64,000 bases of DNA from an uncultured Gammaproteobacteria bacterium (lineage in GTDB: Bacteria > Pseudomonadota > Gammaproteobacteria > Arenicellales > JAANXG01): positions 1 to 64,000 of the forward strand of contig CAMYKW010000005.1 of assembly GCA_947259175.1 (NCBI GenBank), read 5' to 3'. The notes under the pieces were generated by a model. That model had not been told where the DNA came from. It saw nothing but the letters and a program-made list of their open reading frames with translations, and did no database searches. Of this stretch, positions 8,579 through 18,091 are shown piece after piece. How positions within the stretch are numbered: the stretch's first letter is position 1; each line of letters opens with the position of its first letter. The position numbers were made by a program, and so were the translations under genes.

Positions 8579-9295
8579 TCAGGAAGCCTTCTGCATGGTA
8601 AAGCTCTGCCGGTTGACAATGCTCAGGAACTCCTCGCCGAATATCTCATAACGGGACACCAGGCGTTCGACTTGGTTCGAGTAGCGGTTGTAAGCGATGA
8701 CCGCGGGGATGGCGGCGAACAGACCCATGGCGGTGGCGATCAGCGCCTCGGCGATCCCCGGGGCGACGCTGGCGATGGTCGCCTGCTGCGCCACACCCAA
8801 AGAACGGAACGAGTTCATGATGCCCCACACGGTGCCGAACAGGCCGATGTACGGGCTGGTGGACCCGACGGTGGCCAGAAACGGCAGGTGGGTTTCCAGC
8901 GACTCGATTTCCCGGCTCATGGCGACGCGCATCGCCCGCTGCACGCCGTCGAGCATCTCGCCCCGGTCGATGTCGTCCTTGCCCGCCAGGCGGTTGTACT
9001 CCCGGTAGCCGGCGATAAAGATACTCGCCACCCCGCTGACCTCACGCCGCCGACCCGACCAGTGGGTATAAAGGGTGTGCATATCGCCACCGGACCAGAA
9101 CTCATCTTCAAAATCCCCCAGGGAATTCACCGCTTCGCGGATTGCATGACGCTTGGCGAAAATCATGGTCCACGAGATCATCGACGCCAACAACAATAGC
9201 AGCATCACCAACTGCACCAGCAGGCTCGCTTGCGCAATCAACGAAACCAGGGACATGGTATCGTGCGATGCTGCAATTTTTATGGCATTTTCCAT
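8579..9295 (-). CDS. tolQ: TolQ, MotA/ExbB-family proton-channel subunit
   Basis: A 238-residue protein with three transmembrane helices (about 18-40, 135-160 and 170-195) and the MotA/TolQ/ExbB domain around GLFGTVWGIM and LFAAIPAVIAYN. With TolR it forms the stator that energises TolA. It overlaps ybgC by 16 bp, so the operon runs ybgC-tolQ-tolR-tolA-tolB-pal-cpoB without a gap long enough for an independent promoter. Confidence 0.97.
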   Translation of the reverse strand: MENAIKIAASHDTMSLVSLIAQASLLVQLVMLLLLLASMISWTMIFAKRHAIREAVNSLGDFEDEFWSGGDMHTLYTHWSGRRREVSGVASIFIAGYREYNRLAGKDDIDRGEMLDGVQRAMRVAMSREIESLETHLPFLATVGSTSPYIGLFGTVWGIMNSFRSLGVAQQATIASVAPGIAEALIATAMGLFAAIPAVIAYNRYSNQVERLVSRYEIFGEEFLSIVNRQSFTMQKAS

Positions 9296-9747
9296 GTATT
9301 AATTCCCTCGCGAATTTCGATTGGTATGGGTCGTGGACGCAGGCTTTCGGCGTCGAGCGCGGCCAGTTTCACCCGCCCCCGGCTCAACAGCTCGTCTTGG
9401 CGGCGCACCTCGTGCGTTACGTCGAGGCTGACGCGGCCGCACTTCACCACCGACGAGCTCACCGACAGCAGATCGCTGAGGCGCGCGGGTTTGAGATAAC
9501 GGATGTCCGCGGAATGGACGGCGAAAACCAGGCCGAAGCTTTCGCTCACCTCGCGGACGTCAAAACCGATATGGCGCAGCCACTCGGTACGGCAACGTTC
9601 CATGAAACGAAGATAATTGCCGTAGTATACAACGCCGGCCGCGTCGGTATCCTCGTAATAAACACGCACCGGAATGGAAAATACGCCGGTCGTCGGAGAT
9701 TCGCTGCTGATGGGATTCGCGGCTGCCGTCACCTTGGATGCGCTCAC
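9280..9747 (-). CDS. ybgC: Tol-Pal-associated acyl-CoA thioesterase YbgC
   Basis: A single hot-dog-fold domain of 155 residues. It carries the 4-hydroxybenzoyl-CoA thioesterase signature [19 protein letters not shown], with the catalytic Asp in DTD. The family hydrolyses acyl-CoA or acyl-ACP and is almost always the first gene of the tol-pal operon. Its GTG start overlaps the ruvB stop by 4 bp, tying tol-pal to ruvCAB in one transcription unit. The physiological substrate is unsettled. Confidence 0.94.
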   Translation of the reverse strand: MSASKVTAAANPISSESPTTGVFSIPVRVYYEDTDAAGVVYYGNYLRFMERCRTEWLRHIGFDVREVSESFGLVFAVHSADIRYLKPARLSDLLSVSSSVVKCGRVSLDVTHEVRRQDELLSRGRVKLAALDAESLRPRPIPIEIREGINTWKMP

Positions 9748-10787
9748 GAGCCGTTATTGAACAAGGAGGATTGCTCCACCGCCGCCGGCACCGCCAGCCC
9801 CAAATGCCGCCAGGCATTGCGGGTCGCCACCCGGCCCCTGGGAGTGCGCATCAGGAATCCCTGCTGAATCAGATAGGGCTCGATCACATCCTCGATGGTG
9901 CCGCGCTCCTCGCCGACCGCCGCAGACAGGTTGTCGATGCCCACCGGTCCACCGTCGAATTTCTGAATCACCGCCTCCAGCAGGGTGCGGTCCAACATGT
10001 CCAATCCGTGCTCATCCACCTCCAGCATGTTCAGCGCACGCTGGGCGACCTCGCCGGTCAGGTGGCCGTCGGCCTTGATCTCGGCGTAGTCGCGGGCGCG
10101 GCGCAACAGGCGATTGGCGATTCGCGGCGTGCCCCGGGAACGCTGCGCCACCGTGGCCACTCCGGGGGCGTCGATGGGCACCCCGAGGATTCCCGCCGAG
10201 CGCTCGACGATGTGCGCCAGGTCTGCGGCGGTGTAGTAGTCCAGGCGTTGCACGATGCCGAAACGGTCGCGCAGCGGTGAAGTCAGCAGTCCGGCGCGGG
10301 TGGTGGCACCCACCAGGGTAAATTCCGGAAGATTCAGTTTCAGCGACCGCGCGCCGGGTCCTTCGCCGATGACGATATCCAGCTGGTAGTCCTCCATTGC
10401 CGGATACAGGATCTCCTCCACCGCCGGGCTCAGACGGTGAATCTCGTCCACGAACAACACGTCCTGGGGCTCCAGATTGGTGAGGATCGCGGCGAGGTCG
10501 CCGGCCTTTTCCAGCACCGGACCCGAGGTCTGCCGCAGGTTGACCTTGAGTTCGTTGGCGACAATGTGCGCCAGCGTCGTCTTGCCCAGTCCCGGCGGAC
10601 CGAACAGCAACACGTGGTCCAGCGCCTCGCGCCGCCGCCGCGCCGCGCGGATGAAGATATCCAACTGCTCACGCAGCTTCGGTTGGCCCACGAACTCGTC
10701 CAGGGTGCCGGGGCGCAAGCTGCGATCGAAGACCTGCTCGTCGCCGGAAGGCCGCGCCAGGGGGGATACGATGCGCTCTTCGCTCAC
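9744..10787 (-). CDS. ruvB: Holliday junction branch-migration helicase RuvB
   Basis: The hexameric AAA+ motor that drives Holliday junctions through the RuvA core. It is 347 residues, with Walker [14 protein letters not shown] near 60, Walker [12 protein letters not shown] near 112, sensor [18 protein letters not shown], and a C-terminal winged helix. The GTG start overlaps the ruvA stop by 4 bp. No LexA-type operator was recognised upstream of the ruv genes. Confidence 0.97.
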   Translation of the reverse strand: MSEERIVSPLARPSGDEQVFDRSLRPGTLDEFVGQPKLREQLDIFIRAARRRREALDHVLLFGPPGLGKTTLAHIVANELKVNLRQTSGPVLEKAGDLAAILTNLEPQDVLFVDEIHRLSPAVEEILYPAMEDYQLDIVIGEGPGARSLKLNLPEFTLVGATTRAGLLTSPLRDRFGIVQRLDYYTAADLAHIVERSAGILGVPIDAPGVATVAQRSRGTPRIANRLLRRARDYAEIKADGHLTGEVAQRALNMLEVDEHGLDMLDRTLLEAVIQKFDGGPVGIDNLSAAVGEERGTIEDVIEPYLIQQGFLMRTPRGRVATRNAWRHLGLAVPAAVEQSSLFNNGS

Positions 10788-11392
10788 GGCGCGGTTCCGG
10801 ATAACGACTGCAGGGCGTGGCGGATGATCTCCTCACTGGTCAGGTCCTCGGCGGCCACATTGCGCACCACACGGCTGGCCTCCACCGGTTTGTAACCCAG
10901 CGCGATCAACGCGCTCACCGCATCCGCGACCGGGTCCGTCCGCGGCGGCGTTCCGGGCTGGGGCTGGGCGGCGAGTCCGCTGTCGCCGGCCTCCGCCAGC
11001 CGGTCGCGCATCTCCACAATCAGGCGCTGTGCCGTCTTGCGGCCGATGCCCGGGACGCGGGTCAGGCGGTCGACATCCTGATCCGTCATACAGGCGATGA
11101 ACTCATCGGTCGACAGCCCGGAGAGGATCGCCAAAGCCACCCGCGGCCCCACACCGTTGACCCGCAACAGGGTGCGGAACAGGTCGCGCTGTCGCGGACG
11201 GCTGAATGCGAACAGGCGTTGCGCATCCTCGCGCACCACCAGATGCGTGTGCAGCACCACATCGGCCCCCGGCGCCGGCAAGTCGTAGAATGTGGTCATC
11301 GGCGCCTCGAGTTCGTAGCCCACCCCCATGACGTCGACGATCAGGTTGGGGGGGCGCTTTTCCAGCAATTTGCCGCGTAACTGGGCGATCAT
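10784..11392 (-). CDS. ruvA: Holliday junction DNA-binding protein RuvA
   Basis: RuvA forms the tetramer that holds the four-way junction square-planar for RuvB. The 202-residue protein has an OB-fold domain I (about 1-64) and a domain II with paired helix-hairpin-helix motifs ([18 protein letters not shown] and [15 protein letters not shown]). A flexible linker leads to domain III (about 155-200), which binds RuvB. The ATG directly follows the ruvC stop. Confidence 0.96.
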   Translation of the reverse strand: MIAQLRGKLLEKRPPNLIVDVMGVGYELEAPMTTFYDLPAPGADVVLHTHLVVREDAQRLFAFSRPRQRDLFRTLLRVNGVGPRVALAILSGLSTDEFIACMTDQDVDRLTRVPGIGRKTAQRLIVEMRDRLAEAGDSGLAAQPQPGTPPRTDPVADAVSALIALGYKPVEASRVVRNVAAEDLTSEEIIRHALQSLSGTAP

Positions 11393-11938
11393 CTATGCGC
11401 TCCCGGCGCCGCGCAATCCGGCCTGCAGGCGATGCGCGGTATTCCAGGTATGGAGGTGACAAATGCCGCAAGCCAGGGCATCGGCCGCGTCATTGGGCGG
11501 CGTCTGGCGCAGCCCGAGCAACACCCGGATCATGTGCTGCACCTGCACCTTGTCGGCCTTGCCGTTGCCGACCACCGCCTGCTTCACCTGCAGCGCGGTG
11601 TATTCCACGACATCGATATGCTCGTTGGTTGCCGCGACCACGGCGGCGCCGCGCGCATGGCCCAGGATCAGCGCCGACTGTGGATTGTGGGCGACAAACA
11701 CCTTCTCCACCGCCATCACCTGGGGACGGTGCTCGCGGATAACCGCGGACAATTCCTTAAAGATGCTTTGCAGGCGAATGGCAAACGGCTGATCGGCGAC
11801 GCGGATGCGGCCGCAATCGATATAGTGGAGGTGGCGGTTTTTGAACTCGACGACGCCGAAACCGGTGACGCGGGAACCCGGGTCCACACCCAGGACCCGT
11901 AGATTGCTTTGCTCTGTCGCCGCGGTCGATGGCGCCAT
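11393..11938 (-). CDS. ruvC: Holliday junction resolvase RuvC
   Basis: An RNase H-fold endonuclease that cuts junctions symmetrically. Acidic residues are visible in LGVDPGSRVTGFG, MAVEKVF and PNDAADALACGICH. At 181 residues it is a little longer than the E. coli protein at both ends. It is the first gene of ruvCAB, 34 bp downstream of yebC, the usual gammaproteobacterial order. Confidence 0.96.
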   Translation of the reverse strand: MAPSTAATEQSNLRVLGVDPGSRVTGFGVVEFKNRHLHYIDCGRIRVADQPFAIRLQSIFKELSAVIREHRPQVMAVEKVFVAHNPQSALILGHARGAAVVAATNEHIDVVEYTALQVKQAVVGNGKADKVQVQHMIRVLLGLRQTPPNDAADALACGICHLHTWNTAHRLQAGLRGAGSA

Positions 11939-11972
11939 TCAGGCGGCTCGACGTTGGTAGGGGTAATCCAAG

Positions 11973-12722
11973 CTAACCCGCCTCCGATTGCAGCAGCGTT
12001 TCCGGAAAATCGGCATTGGTATAGACGTCCTGCACGTCATCCAACTCTTCCAATGCATCCAACAGCTTCAATACTTTTTCACCCTCAGGTTCGCTCAACG
12101 ACACTTCCGTGCTCGCCCGCTGAATCACGTCGGCGCTTTCCGGTTCGATGCCGGCCTGGGCAAATGCATCGCACACGGTGTGCAAGGTGTCCGGAGACGT
12201 AACGACTTCCACCGCGCCGTCCTCGTCGCTGCTCACGTCCTCGGCGCCGGCATCTATGGCGATCTCCATCACGCGGTCTTCGTCGCTGCCGGTGGGGAAG
12301 CTGATGACGCCGATCTTGTTGAACAGATAGGCGACCGACCCGTCGGTGCCGAGGTTGCCGCCGTGCTTGCTGAACGCATGGCGCACCTCACTGACGGTGC
12401 GGTTGCGGTTGTCGGTGGTGCACTCTATCAACACCGCGGTGCCCCCCGGGGCGTAGCCCTCGTACCGCACCTCCTCGTAGTTGACCCCCTCCAACTCGCC
12501 GGTGCCGCGCTTGATGGCGCGCTCGACGTTATCCTTGGTCATGTTCGCGGTCAGGGCCTTGTCGACGGCCGCACGCAAACGTGGATTCGCGGCGGGATCG
12601 CCACCTCCCTCGCGGGCAGAAACGGTAATCTCGCGGATCAAGCGGGTGAACAGTTTGCCTCGCTTGGCGTCCTGTGCGGCCTTGCGAAATCGGATATTAG
12701 CCCATTTGCTATGGCCAGCCAT
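11973..12722 (-). CDS. yebC: YebC/PmpR family regulator or translation factor
   Basis: A 249-residue TACO1/YebC protein beginning [14 protein letters not shown], with the family motifs [11 protein letters not shown] and [11 protein letters not shown]. Homologues have been described as DNA-binding regulators and, more recently, as helpers of ribosomes stalled at proline stretches. It sits immediately upstream of ruvC, its usual neighbour, and may share a promoter in the 100-bp gap after nudB. Confidence 0.95.
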   Translation of the reverse strand: MAGHSKWANIRFRKAAQDAKRGKLFTRLIREITVSAREGGGDPAANPRLRAAVDKALTANMTKDNVERAIKRGTGELEGVNYEEVRYEGYAPGGTAVLIECTTDNRNRTVSEVRHAFSKHGGNLGTDGSVAYLFNKIGVISFPTGSDEDRVMEIAIDAGAEDVSSDEDGAVEVVTSPDTLHTVCDAFAQAGIEPESADVIQRASTEVSLSEPEGEKVLKLLDALEELDDVQDVYTNADFPETLLQSEAG

Positions 12723-12827
12723 GGTAAGTCAAAACACTACGACAGTGGTCGAGAAACATGAGTGTGGATTTCGGTTGCGCGGAGTTTACCACTGCCACCT
12801 TAGATGCCCAACCTTAAGCTTTGTTCA

Positions 12828-13325
12828 TTACCCGGGGTGCGCTGAACCGTCGAAGGCCGACAGCTGCTCGATGGCCGCGCGGTTGGTCCAGGACCATACT
12901 TTTCGCGCCGCATCCGCCGCCGACAGCCAGCAAAATTCGTCATGTTCCGTAGGGTTGAGCGTCACCGCCGGTGTTTCCGCCAGCTCCAGCGAAAACACGT
13001 GCTCGACGTTGTGCGTCACCCCGGGGGCGAAGCGCCGGCTCCAACCGGGCAGAATCTCGAAGCAAAAACTCTGTTGCCAGTCGCGCAACCGCCCCCGCCC
13101 GTCGATGCCGGTCTCTTCCTCGAGTTCGCGCACCGCCGCCTGCATCGGCGTCTCGTCCCATTTGAGGCTGCCGGTGACCGACTGCCAGAAATCGGGTCGG
13201 TCCACGCGGCGCATCAGCAGCACCTGTCCGGCGCGGGTGTAAACCACAATCAGCACCGATTCGGGACGTTTGTATGGATGATCTTGCACCGGTTGCATCC
13301 GGGCGGTGGAAACACGGGCCGACAT
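12828..13325 (-). CDS. nudB: Dihydroneopterin triphosphate diphosphatase NudB (Nudix)
   Basis: A Nudix hydrolase of the folate pathway that removes diphosphate from dihydroneopterin triphosphate. The Nudix box GSLKWDETPMQAAVRELEEETG is complete apart from a Lys at one variable position, and the family N-terminus YKRPESVLIVV is present. The aspS-nudB-yebC-ruv order supports NudB over other Nudix proteins. The start is ambiguous: ATG 13325 is given, but ATG 13298 (MQPVQDHPYKRP) matches the usual N-terminus better. Neither has a strong ribosome binding site. Confidence 0.88.
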   Translation of the reverse strand: MSARVSTARMQPVQDHPYKRPESVLIVVYTRAGQVLLMRRVDRPDFWQSVTGSLKWDETPMQAAVRELEEETGIDGRGRLRDWQQSFCFEILPGWSRRFAPGVTHNVEHVFSLELAETPAVTLNPTEHDEFCWLSAADAARKVWSWTNRAAIEQLSAFDGSAHPG

Positions 13326-13482
13326 TCTGTGCGCAATACCCCATCCGATCAATGTCTGATGTGTAACGAAGAATCGCCGTGGCTCGTCCCCGCACCGCGG
13401 TCAATCCTGTCTTGCGAGAGCGCTTTTTACCCTGCTGTGCCGGCACAAGTAAGCGCGATGGTTTTGGTTTGGGTTGATTTGT

Positions 13483-13508
13483 TCGCGGTTAAAAACCGCT
13501 CCCACGAA
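13483..13508 (-). repeat. REP-like palindrome, copy 1
   Basis: GCGGTT (13485-13490) and AACCGC (13494-13499) form a hairpin with a 3-base loop. On the minus strand it reads GTGGGAGCGG, then TTTTTAA and CCGCGA. This matches the GTGGGAGCGG...CCGCGA pattern of REP sequences in Pseudomonas and Xanthomonas. Copy 2 near 41530 shares the stem and part of the flank. Confidence 0.7.
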
Positions 13509-13560
13509 TAACCAGCACCTTGGCCACCGTTACAAAGTACACAAACTGAAGCGAGGGGAA

Positions 13561-13634
13561 ATTCTCGCGACCGTCGCCAGCAGGGATGCTGGCGTCGAGC
13601 CTACAGGGACGTATTCACGGCGTGTCGCGGGAAT
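13561..13634. repeat. 74-bp inverted-repeat element with internal hairpin
   Basis: The outer arms ATTCTCGCGAC (13561-13571) and GTCGCGGGAAT (13624-13634) are inverted with one mismatch. Inside, CGCCAGCA (13575-13582) and TGCTGGCG (13587-13594) form a perfect 8-bp hairpin with a GGGA loop. The structure is typical of small non-autonomous dispersed repeats. No second copy was seen in this window. Confidence 0.55.
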
Positions 13635-13724
13635 TTTACCTCGGTTCAGCACCACGCTAAATCGAGACACCTGTATCCGTAGTTCGTACTACCGTTCGCC
13701 TCCATTGAACTTGTCACACGCATT

Positions 13725-15503
13725 TCACTGCGCGCCGGTTTTCGGTTTGCGCACGCGGATGTGCAGCTCGCGCAGTTGATCGTCATCGACTTCGCTCGGC
13801 GCCTCGGTCATCAGGCAGGCGGCCTTTTGCGTCTTGGGAAACGCGATCACATCGCGGATCGATTCCGAATCCGACATCATCGCCACCAGCCGGTCGAGGC
13901 CGAAGGCGATGCCGCCATGGGGCGGCGCACCGTATTGCAGCGCATCCAACAGGAAGCCAAATTTCTGGCGCGCCTCCTCGAGCTCGATACCGAGCACCTG
14001 GAACACTTTTTCCTGCACCGCTTCCTGATGTATACGCACCGAGCCGCCGCCGATCTCGGCTCCGTTCAGCACCATGTCATAGGCCCGCGAAAGGGCGGCG
14101 CCGGGATCGCTGTCGAGGCGGTCGATGTGTTGCGCCTGCACGCCGGTGAACGGGTGGTGCAACGACTGCCAGCGTTTGAGCCCGGTGTCGTATTCGAACA
14201 TCGGAAAATCAGTGATCCACAGCGGCCGCCACCCCGGTTGCGTCAGTCCCATGTCGGCTCCAATGCGGACGCGCAACGACGCCAGGGACTCGTTGACCAC
14301 GCCGGCGCGGTCGGCACCGAAGAAAATCAAATCACCCGCCTCGCCGGCGGTTCTGTCCAGCACCGCGGCGATCACCTCGTCGGGCAGGAATTTGAGAATC
14401 GGCGATTGCAGGCCTTCGCGGCCCTGGCCGGGGTCGTTGACTTTTATATAGGCCAGCCCTTTGGCCCCGAACTGCTTCACATACTCGGTGTACTGATCGA
14501 TGCGCTGCCGTGTAAGCTGTCCGCCGGCGGGCACGCGCATCGCGGCGACGCGGCCGCCGCTGTTGGCGGGCTCGGCGAACACCTTGAACTCCACTTGACC
14601 CATCAGGTCTTTGAGCTCCACCAATTGCAACGGAATCCGCAGATCCGGCCGGTCGGTGCCGAATTTATCCATCGCCTCGGCATAGCTCATGTGCGGAAAT
14701 GGATCCGGCAGCTCCACGCCGAGCAGCTCGAGAAATACCTTGCGCACCATGGCCTCCATCAAGCTCATGATCCCGGTTTCATCCAAGAACGAGGTCTCGA
14801 TATCCAGCTGCGTGAACTCGGGCTGACGGTCGGCGCGCAGGTCTTCGTCACGGAAGCAGCGCGCGATCTGAAAATATCGCTCGTAGCCGGCAATCATGAG
14901 AATCTGCTTGAACAACTGCGGCGACTGGGGCAACGCAAAGAAATGCCCCGCCTGGGTGCGGCTCGGCACCAGATAATCCCGCGCCCCCTCCGGGGTTGAC
15001 CGGGTCAGCACCGGGGTTTCGACTTCGACGAATTCGTTGTCTTCGAGGAACGCGCGCAGCGCGCGGATCACCTGGTGGCGCAGGCGCAGTTTGCGTTGCA
15101 TCGCGTCGCGCCGCAGATCCAGGTAACGGTACTTCAGGCGCACCGCCTCGCCCATGTCGGTGTCGTCGAGCTGAAACGGCAACGGCAGCGATCGATTCAG
15201 GATCTCGAATTCCTTTGCGTACACCTCGACCTCACCGGTGGCCAAGTCCGGATTCACCGTGCCTTCCGGGCGCCTGCGGACACGCCCGGTAACCCGGAGC
15301 ACGAATTCGCCGCGCACCGCGTCCGCCACGGCAAAGGCCCGGGATTCATCGGGGTCGGCGACGATCTGCAGCAGCCCGGTGCGATCGCGCAGATCGACGA
15401 AAATGACTCCGCCGTGGTCGCGGCGCCGGTGCGCCCATCCACACACGGTGACCGTCTCGTCTATCAGCGATGTATCGACTCGTCCGCAGTAGTGGGTACG
15501 CAT
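13725..15503 (-). CDS. aspS: Aspartyl-tRNA synthetase
   Basis: A bacterial-type class II synthetase of 592 residues. It has an N-terminal OB-fold anticodon-binding domain, motif 2 around [20 protein letters not shown], the bacterial GAD insertion (about 290-420), and motif 3 [16 protein letters not shown] 15503 ([10 protein letters not shown]) is chosen because an in-frame extension upstream is not family-like and a GAGG sequence lies about 12 bases ahead. It follows a DUF502 gene by 46 bp. Whether it is discriminating or also charges tRNA-Asn depends on gatCAB/asnS elsewhere. Confidence 0.97.
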   Translation of the reverse strand: MRTHYCGRVDTSLIDETVTVCGWAHRRRDHGGVIFVDLRDRTGLLQIVADPDESRAFAVADAVRGEFVLRVTGRVRRRPEGTVNPDLATGEVEVYAKEFEILNRSLPLPFQLDDTDMGEAVRLKYRYLDLRRDAMQRKLRLRHQVIRALRAFLEDNEFVEVETPVLTRSTPEGARDYLVPSRTQAGHFFALPQSPQLFKQILMIAGYERYFQIARCFRDEDLRADRQPEFTQLDIETSFLDETGIMSLMEAMVRKVFLELLGVELPDPFPHMSYAEAMDKFGTDRPDLRIPLQLVELKDLMGQVEFKVFAEPANSGGRVAAMRVPAGGQLTRQRIDQYTEYVKQFGAKGLAYIKVNDPGQGREGLQSPILKFLPDEVIAAVLDRTAGEAGDLIFFGADRAGVVNESLASLRVRIGADMGLTQPGWRPLWITDFPMFEYDTGLKRWQSLHHPFTGVQAQHIDRLDSDPGAALSRAYDMVLNGAEIGGGSVRIHQEAVQEKVFQVLGIELEEARQKFGFLLDALQYGAPPHGGIAFGLDRLVAMMSDSESIRDVIAFPKTQKAACLMTEAPSEVDDDQLRELHIRVRKPKTGAQ

Positions 15504-15549
15504 GGGATTCGGGCCTCGTTGGAGTTGTTTTTTGCGGCGGGGGCGGCGC

Positions 15550-16191
15550 TCAGTTGATATTCGCGACTTTCGGTAGCTTGCTGGGTGGCTGATCGCCATT
15601 GGGTATGACCACACCGGTGGACAGGATCATCCTCAGTCCCGCCTCGACCGTCATATCCAATTCAATAATGTCCTTTTTCGGCACCATCAGGAAGAACCCC
15701 GAGGTCGGGTTGGGAGTCGTCGGCACATAGATGTTAACGAGATTCTCGCCGATGATGTCTTCGAACGCCTCCGCGGTATCGCCGGTAACAAAGGCCAGGG
15801 TCCAAAGGTCGCGGCGCGGGTACTCGACGAGCACCACCTTGCGAAAAGATTTGCCCTCGGCGGAGAACAGCGTCTCGGTGATCTGCTTGACGGAGGAATA
15901 AATCGACCGCACCAGAGGGATACGCGCCAACATCTCCTCCCAGATGCGCACCAGCCGGCGGCCAAACAAATTGGCGAAGATCATCCCGGTAACGATGACC
16001 ACCACCACGGTGAGCGCGACACCGAGACCGGGGATCTTGAATCCAAGCAGGTTCTCCGGCCGATACGGGGCGGGTATCAGCACCAGGGTGCGATCCATCA
16101 AGTCGATAAGCAGCTTGACAACCAGGAAAGTGACCCCCAGCGGGACCCAGATCAACAGTCCGGCAACGATATATCGTCTCAACGCGCTCAT
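15550..16191 (-). CDS. DUF502 family membrane protein
   Basis: A 213-residue inner-membrane protein with two N-terminal hydrophobic segments (about 8-32 and 55-78) and a conserved soluble part. The DUF502 motifs include [18 protein letters not shown]-like FVTGDTAE and [15 protein letters not shown] [12 protein letters not shown]. The function is unknown in bacteria; an Arabidopsis homologue (LCV/COV) affects vascular patterning. It lies between fmdB and aspS, an arrangement common in gammaproteobacteria. Confidence 0.9.
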   Translation of the reverse strand: MSALRRYIVAGLLIWVPLGVTFLVVKLLIDLMDRTLVLIPAPYRPENLLGFKIPGLGVALTVVVVIVTGMIFANLFGRRLVRIWEEMLARIPLVRSIYSSVKQITETLFSAEGKSFRKVVLVEYPRRDLWTLAFVTGDTAEAFEDIIGENLVNIYVPTTPNPTSGFFLMVPKKDIIELDMTVEAGLRMILSTGVVIPNGDQPPSKLPKVANIN

Positions 16192-16203
16192 GTCATGAAT
16201 CGA

Positions 16204-16527
16204 TCAACTGCGTTTAGCGCTGCTCGCGGATTTGTCGCCGCCGCTGTCGGCGGTTCCGGACTTAGTCGACTTGGGTTTGTCGGTGCTGGTCTTGCCCGCG
16301 GTGTCGGCGCCTTTGGCGGCCTTCTTTTCCGGCGGTTTCTTGCCCTTATTTTTGAAGTCGGTCTCATACCAGCCGGTACCCTTGAGTCGAAACGCAGCCG
16401 CGGTGACCTTCTTTTTCAAATCCGGCTTGTTGCACACCGGACAGTCCTGGATTGGGGGATCGCTGATTTTCTGCAGCGCCTCCAGTTCGTGCCCGCAGTT
16501 GTTACATAAATACGAATATATCGGCAT
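16204..16527 (-). CDS. FmdB/CxxC family zinc-ribbon protein
   Basis: A small protein of 107 residues. The first 45 form a zinc ribbon with CNNCG and CPVC, as in the FmdB regulatory-protein family. The rest is a disordered Lys/Ser/Ala/Gly tail. The start MPIYSYLCNNCG at ATG 16527 is typical of the family. FmdB was named for a putative role in formamidase regulation, but most homologues are uncharacterised. It precedes the DUF502 gene by 12 bp, so the two are likely co-transcribed with aspS. Confidence 0.88.
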   Translation of the reverse strand: MPIYSYLCNNCGHELEALQKISDPPIQDCPVCNKPDLKKKVTAAAFRLKGTGWYETDFKNKGKKPPEKKAAKGADTAGKTSTDKPKSTKSGTADSGGDKSASSAKRS

Positions 16528-16671
16528 ACATCGTGTACTCTCGTGAAAAACGGCAGCGAGTATCTGAGCGTCCCCCCCACGGCGCGGAGATACCAACCGC
16601 GCATTATAGCCAGTGGGCACCGAATTCATAGGGGTATCTCCGCCCCCCGCGAGATCGGCGCCGCGCCCGGA

Positions 16672-18021
16672 TCAGGCCCCGGCGATGGTCAGATTTTCGA
16701 GCAAAATCGAACCCGAGCGGATGTTGCCCCGCGTATCGACATCGTTGCCTACCTCGGCGATGCGCTGGAACATGTCCTTGAGATTTCCGGCGATGGTAAT
16801 CTCCTCCACCGGATACTGTATCTCACCGTGTTCGACCCAGAAACCGGCGGCGCCACGTGAATAGTCGCCGGTGACCACGTTAACGCCGAATCCGATCAGC
16901 TCGGTCACCAGCAGTCCGGTATCCATCTCCTTGAGCAGCCCCGCCAGATCCAACCCGCCGGATTCGATGGTGAGATTTCGCAAGCCGCCGGCGTTGCCGG
17001 TGGTTTGCATGCCCAGTTTGCGGGCTGAGTACGAATCCAACACATAGCTTTGCAGCACCCCGTCGGTCACCAGGTCGCGGTTGACGGTGGCCACCCCTTC
17101 ATTGTCGTACGGCGCGCTGCCGACCGCCTTGGGCAGATGCGGCTGTTCATGGATGCGTACGAAGGCGGGAAACACCGGCTGACCCAGCTGGTCCAACAGG
17201 AATGACGCCTTGCGGTACAGACTGCTGCCCCGCGCGGCGGCCGAGAAATGCGACAACAGGCTGGCGGCGACGGGCGCCTCGAACAATACCGGCGCCTCAC
17301 GGGTGGTGATTTGCCGCGCGCCCAGCCGGCGCAGCGTGCGCCGCGCCGCGGCGTCTCCAACATGCCGTGGCGACTCCAATTCAGCCGGGTCCCGCGTGGC
17401 GCTGTACCAGAAGTCGCGTTGCATGAGTCCGTCCTGTTCACCGATCACCGCGCAACTCACGCTGTGGCGGGTTCCGCTGACCAAACCTTCGAAACCATGG
17501 GTGTTGGCATAGGCCTCGGTGCCGCCGTGGGTCGATATTGTTGCGCCTTCCGAATTGGTGATGCGCGGATCCACCTCGCGGGCGCGGTGTTCGCATTCCC
17601 GCGCCAAATCGATGGCGTCGTCCAGGGCCAACTCCCACGGGTGTTCGAGATCGAGCTCCGGGATTTCCGTGGCCAGGCGATCCCGGTCCGCCAGGCCGGC
17701 GCATTCGTCCTCGGCGGTGTATTTGGCGATGCTGCACGCGGCGCGCACGGTGTCGGCGACCGCGCGCGGCGAAAAGTCCGAGGTGCTGGCGGAACCGGAT
17801 CGATGGCCGAAGTACACATTCACCACCAGGTTCTTGTCGCGGTTGTACTCCACGGTTTCCACGTCACCCAAGCGCACGGTCACCGAAAAACCCTGGCTGC
17901 GGCTCACCGCCGCGTCGGCTTCGGTGGCGCCGCGCCCGGTGGCCTCATCCAGGGCGCGGCGCGCGACCTCGGTGAGTTGCCGGTTGCCGGTCTGTTCGTC
18001 CAAGGGATCAGTCGCGCTCAT
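16672..18021 (-). CDS. pmbA: PmbA (TldE) subunit of the TldD/TldE protease
   Basis: PmbA is the non-catalytic partner of TldD; the heterodimer processes peptides such as microcin B17 and degrades CcdA. The 449-residue protein matches throughout, with FGVNVVTGDYSRGAAGFWVE near the C-terminus. It lacks the HExxxH motif, as expected. Here pmbA lies directly downstream of tldD (70-bp gap), whereas in enterobacteria the two genes are far apart. A GCCCGC-TC-GCGGGC hairpin (18059-18072) lies in the gap. Confidence 0.95.
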   Translation of the reverse strand: MSATDPLDEQTGNRQLTEVARRALDEATGRGATEADAAVSRSQGFSVTVRLGDVETVEYNRDKNLVVNVYFGHRSGSASTSDFSPRAVADTVRAACSIAKYTAEDECAGLADRDRLATEIPELDLEHPWELALDDAIDLARECEHRAREVDPRITNSEGATISTHGGTEAYANTHGFEGLVSGTRHSVSCAVIGEQDGLMQRDFWYSATRDPAELESPRHVGDAAARRTLRRLGARQITTREAPVLFEAPVAASLLSHFSAAARGSSLYRKASFLLDQLGQPVFPAFVRIHEQPHLPKAVGSAPYDNEGVATVNRDLVTDGVLQSYVLDSYSARKLGMQTTGNAGGLRNLTIESGGLDLAGLLKEMDTGLLVTELIGFGVNVVTGDYSRGAAGFWVEHGEIQYPVEEITIAGNLKDMFQRIAEVGNDVDTRGNIRSGSILLENLTIAGA

Positions 18022-18091
18022 AAGCCTCCACTCTGTTCAAATTCGTTCGCTGTCATATGCCCGCTCGCGGGCTCGGAGCATTCGCCGCAGT

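Larger units (their letters stand above)
13326..13724 (-). other. aspS-nudB intergenic region with repeats
   Basis: About 400 bp without a credible gene. It contains a REP-like palindrome (13483-13508) and a 74-bp inverted-repeat element with an internal hairpin (13561-13634). The rest shows no conserved ORF or RNA. Because aspS and nudB are co-directional, the repeats sit in the 3' untranslated region of aspS, where REP elements typically accumulate. Confidence 0.7.

Noticed and set aside
13761..14999. 412-codon open frame on the plus strand
   Set aside because: It is antisense to aspS and has no recognisable domain; composition is typical of a shadow.
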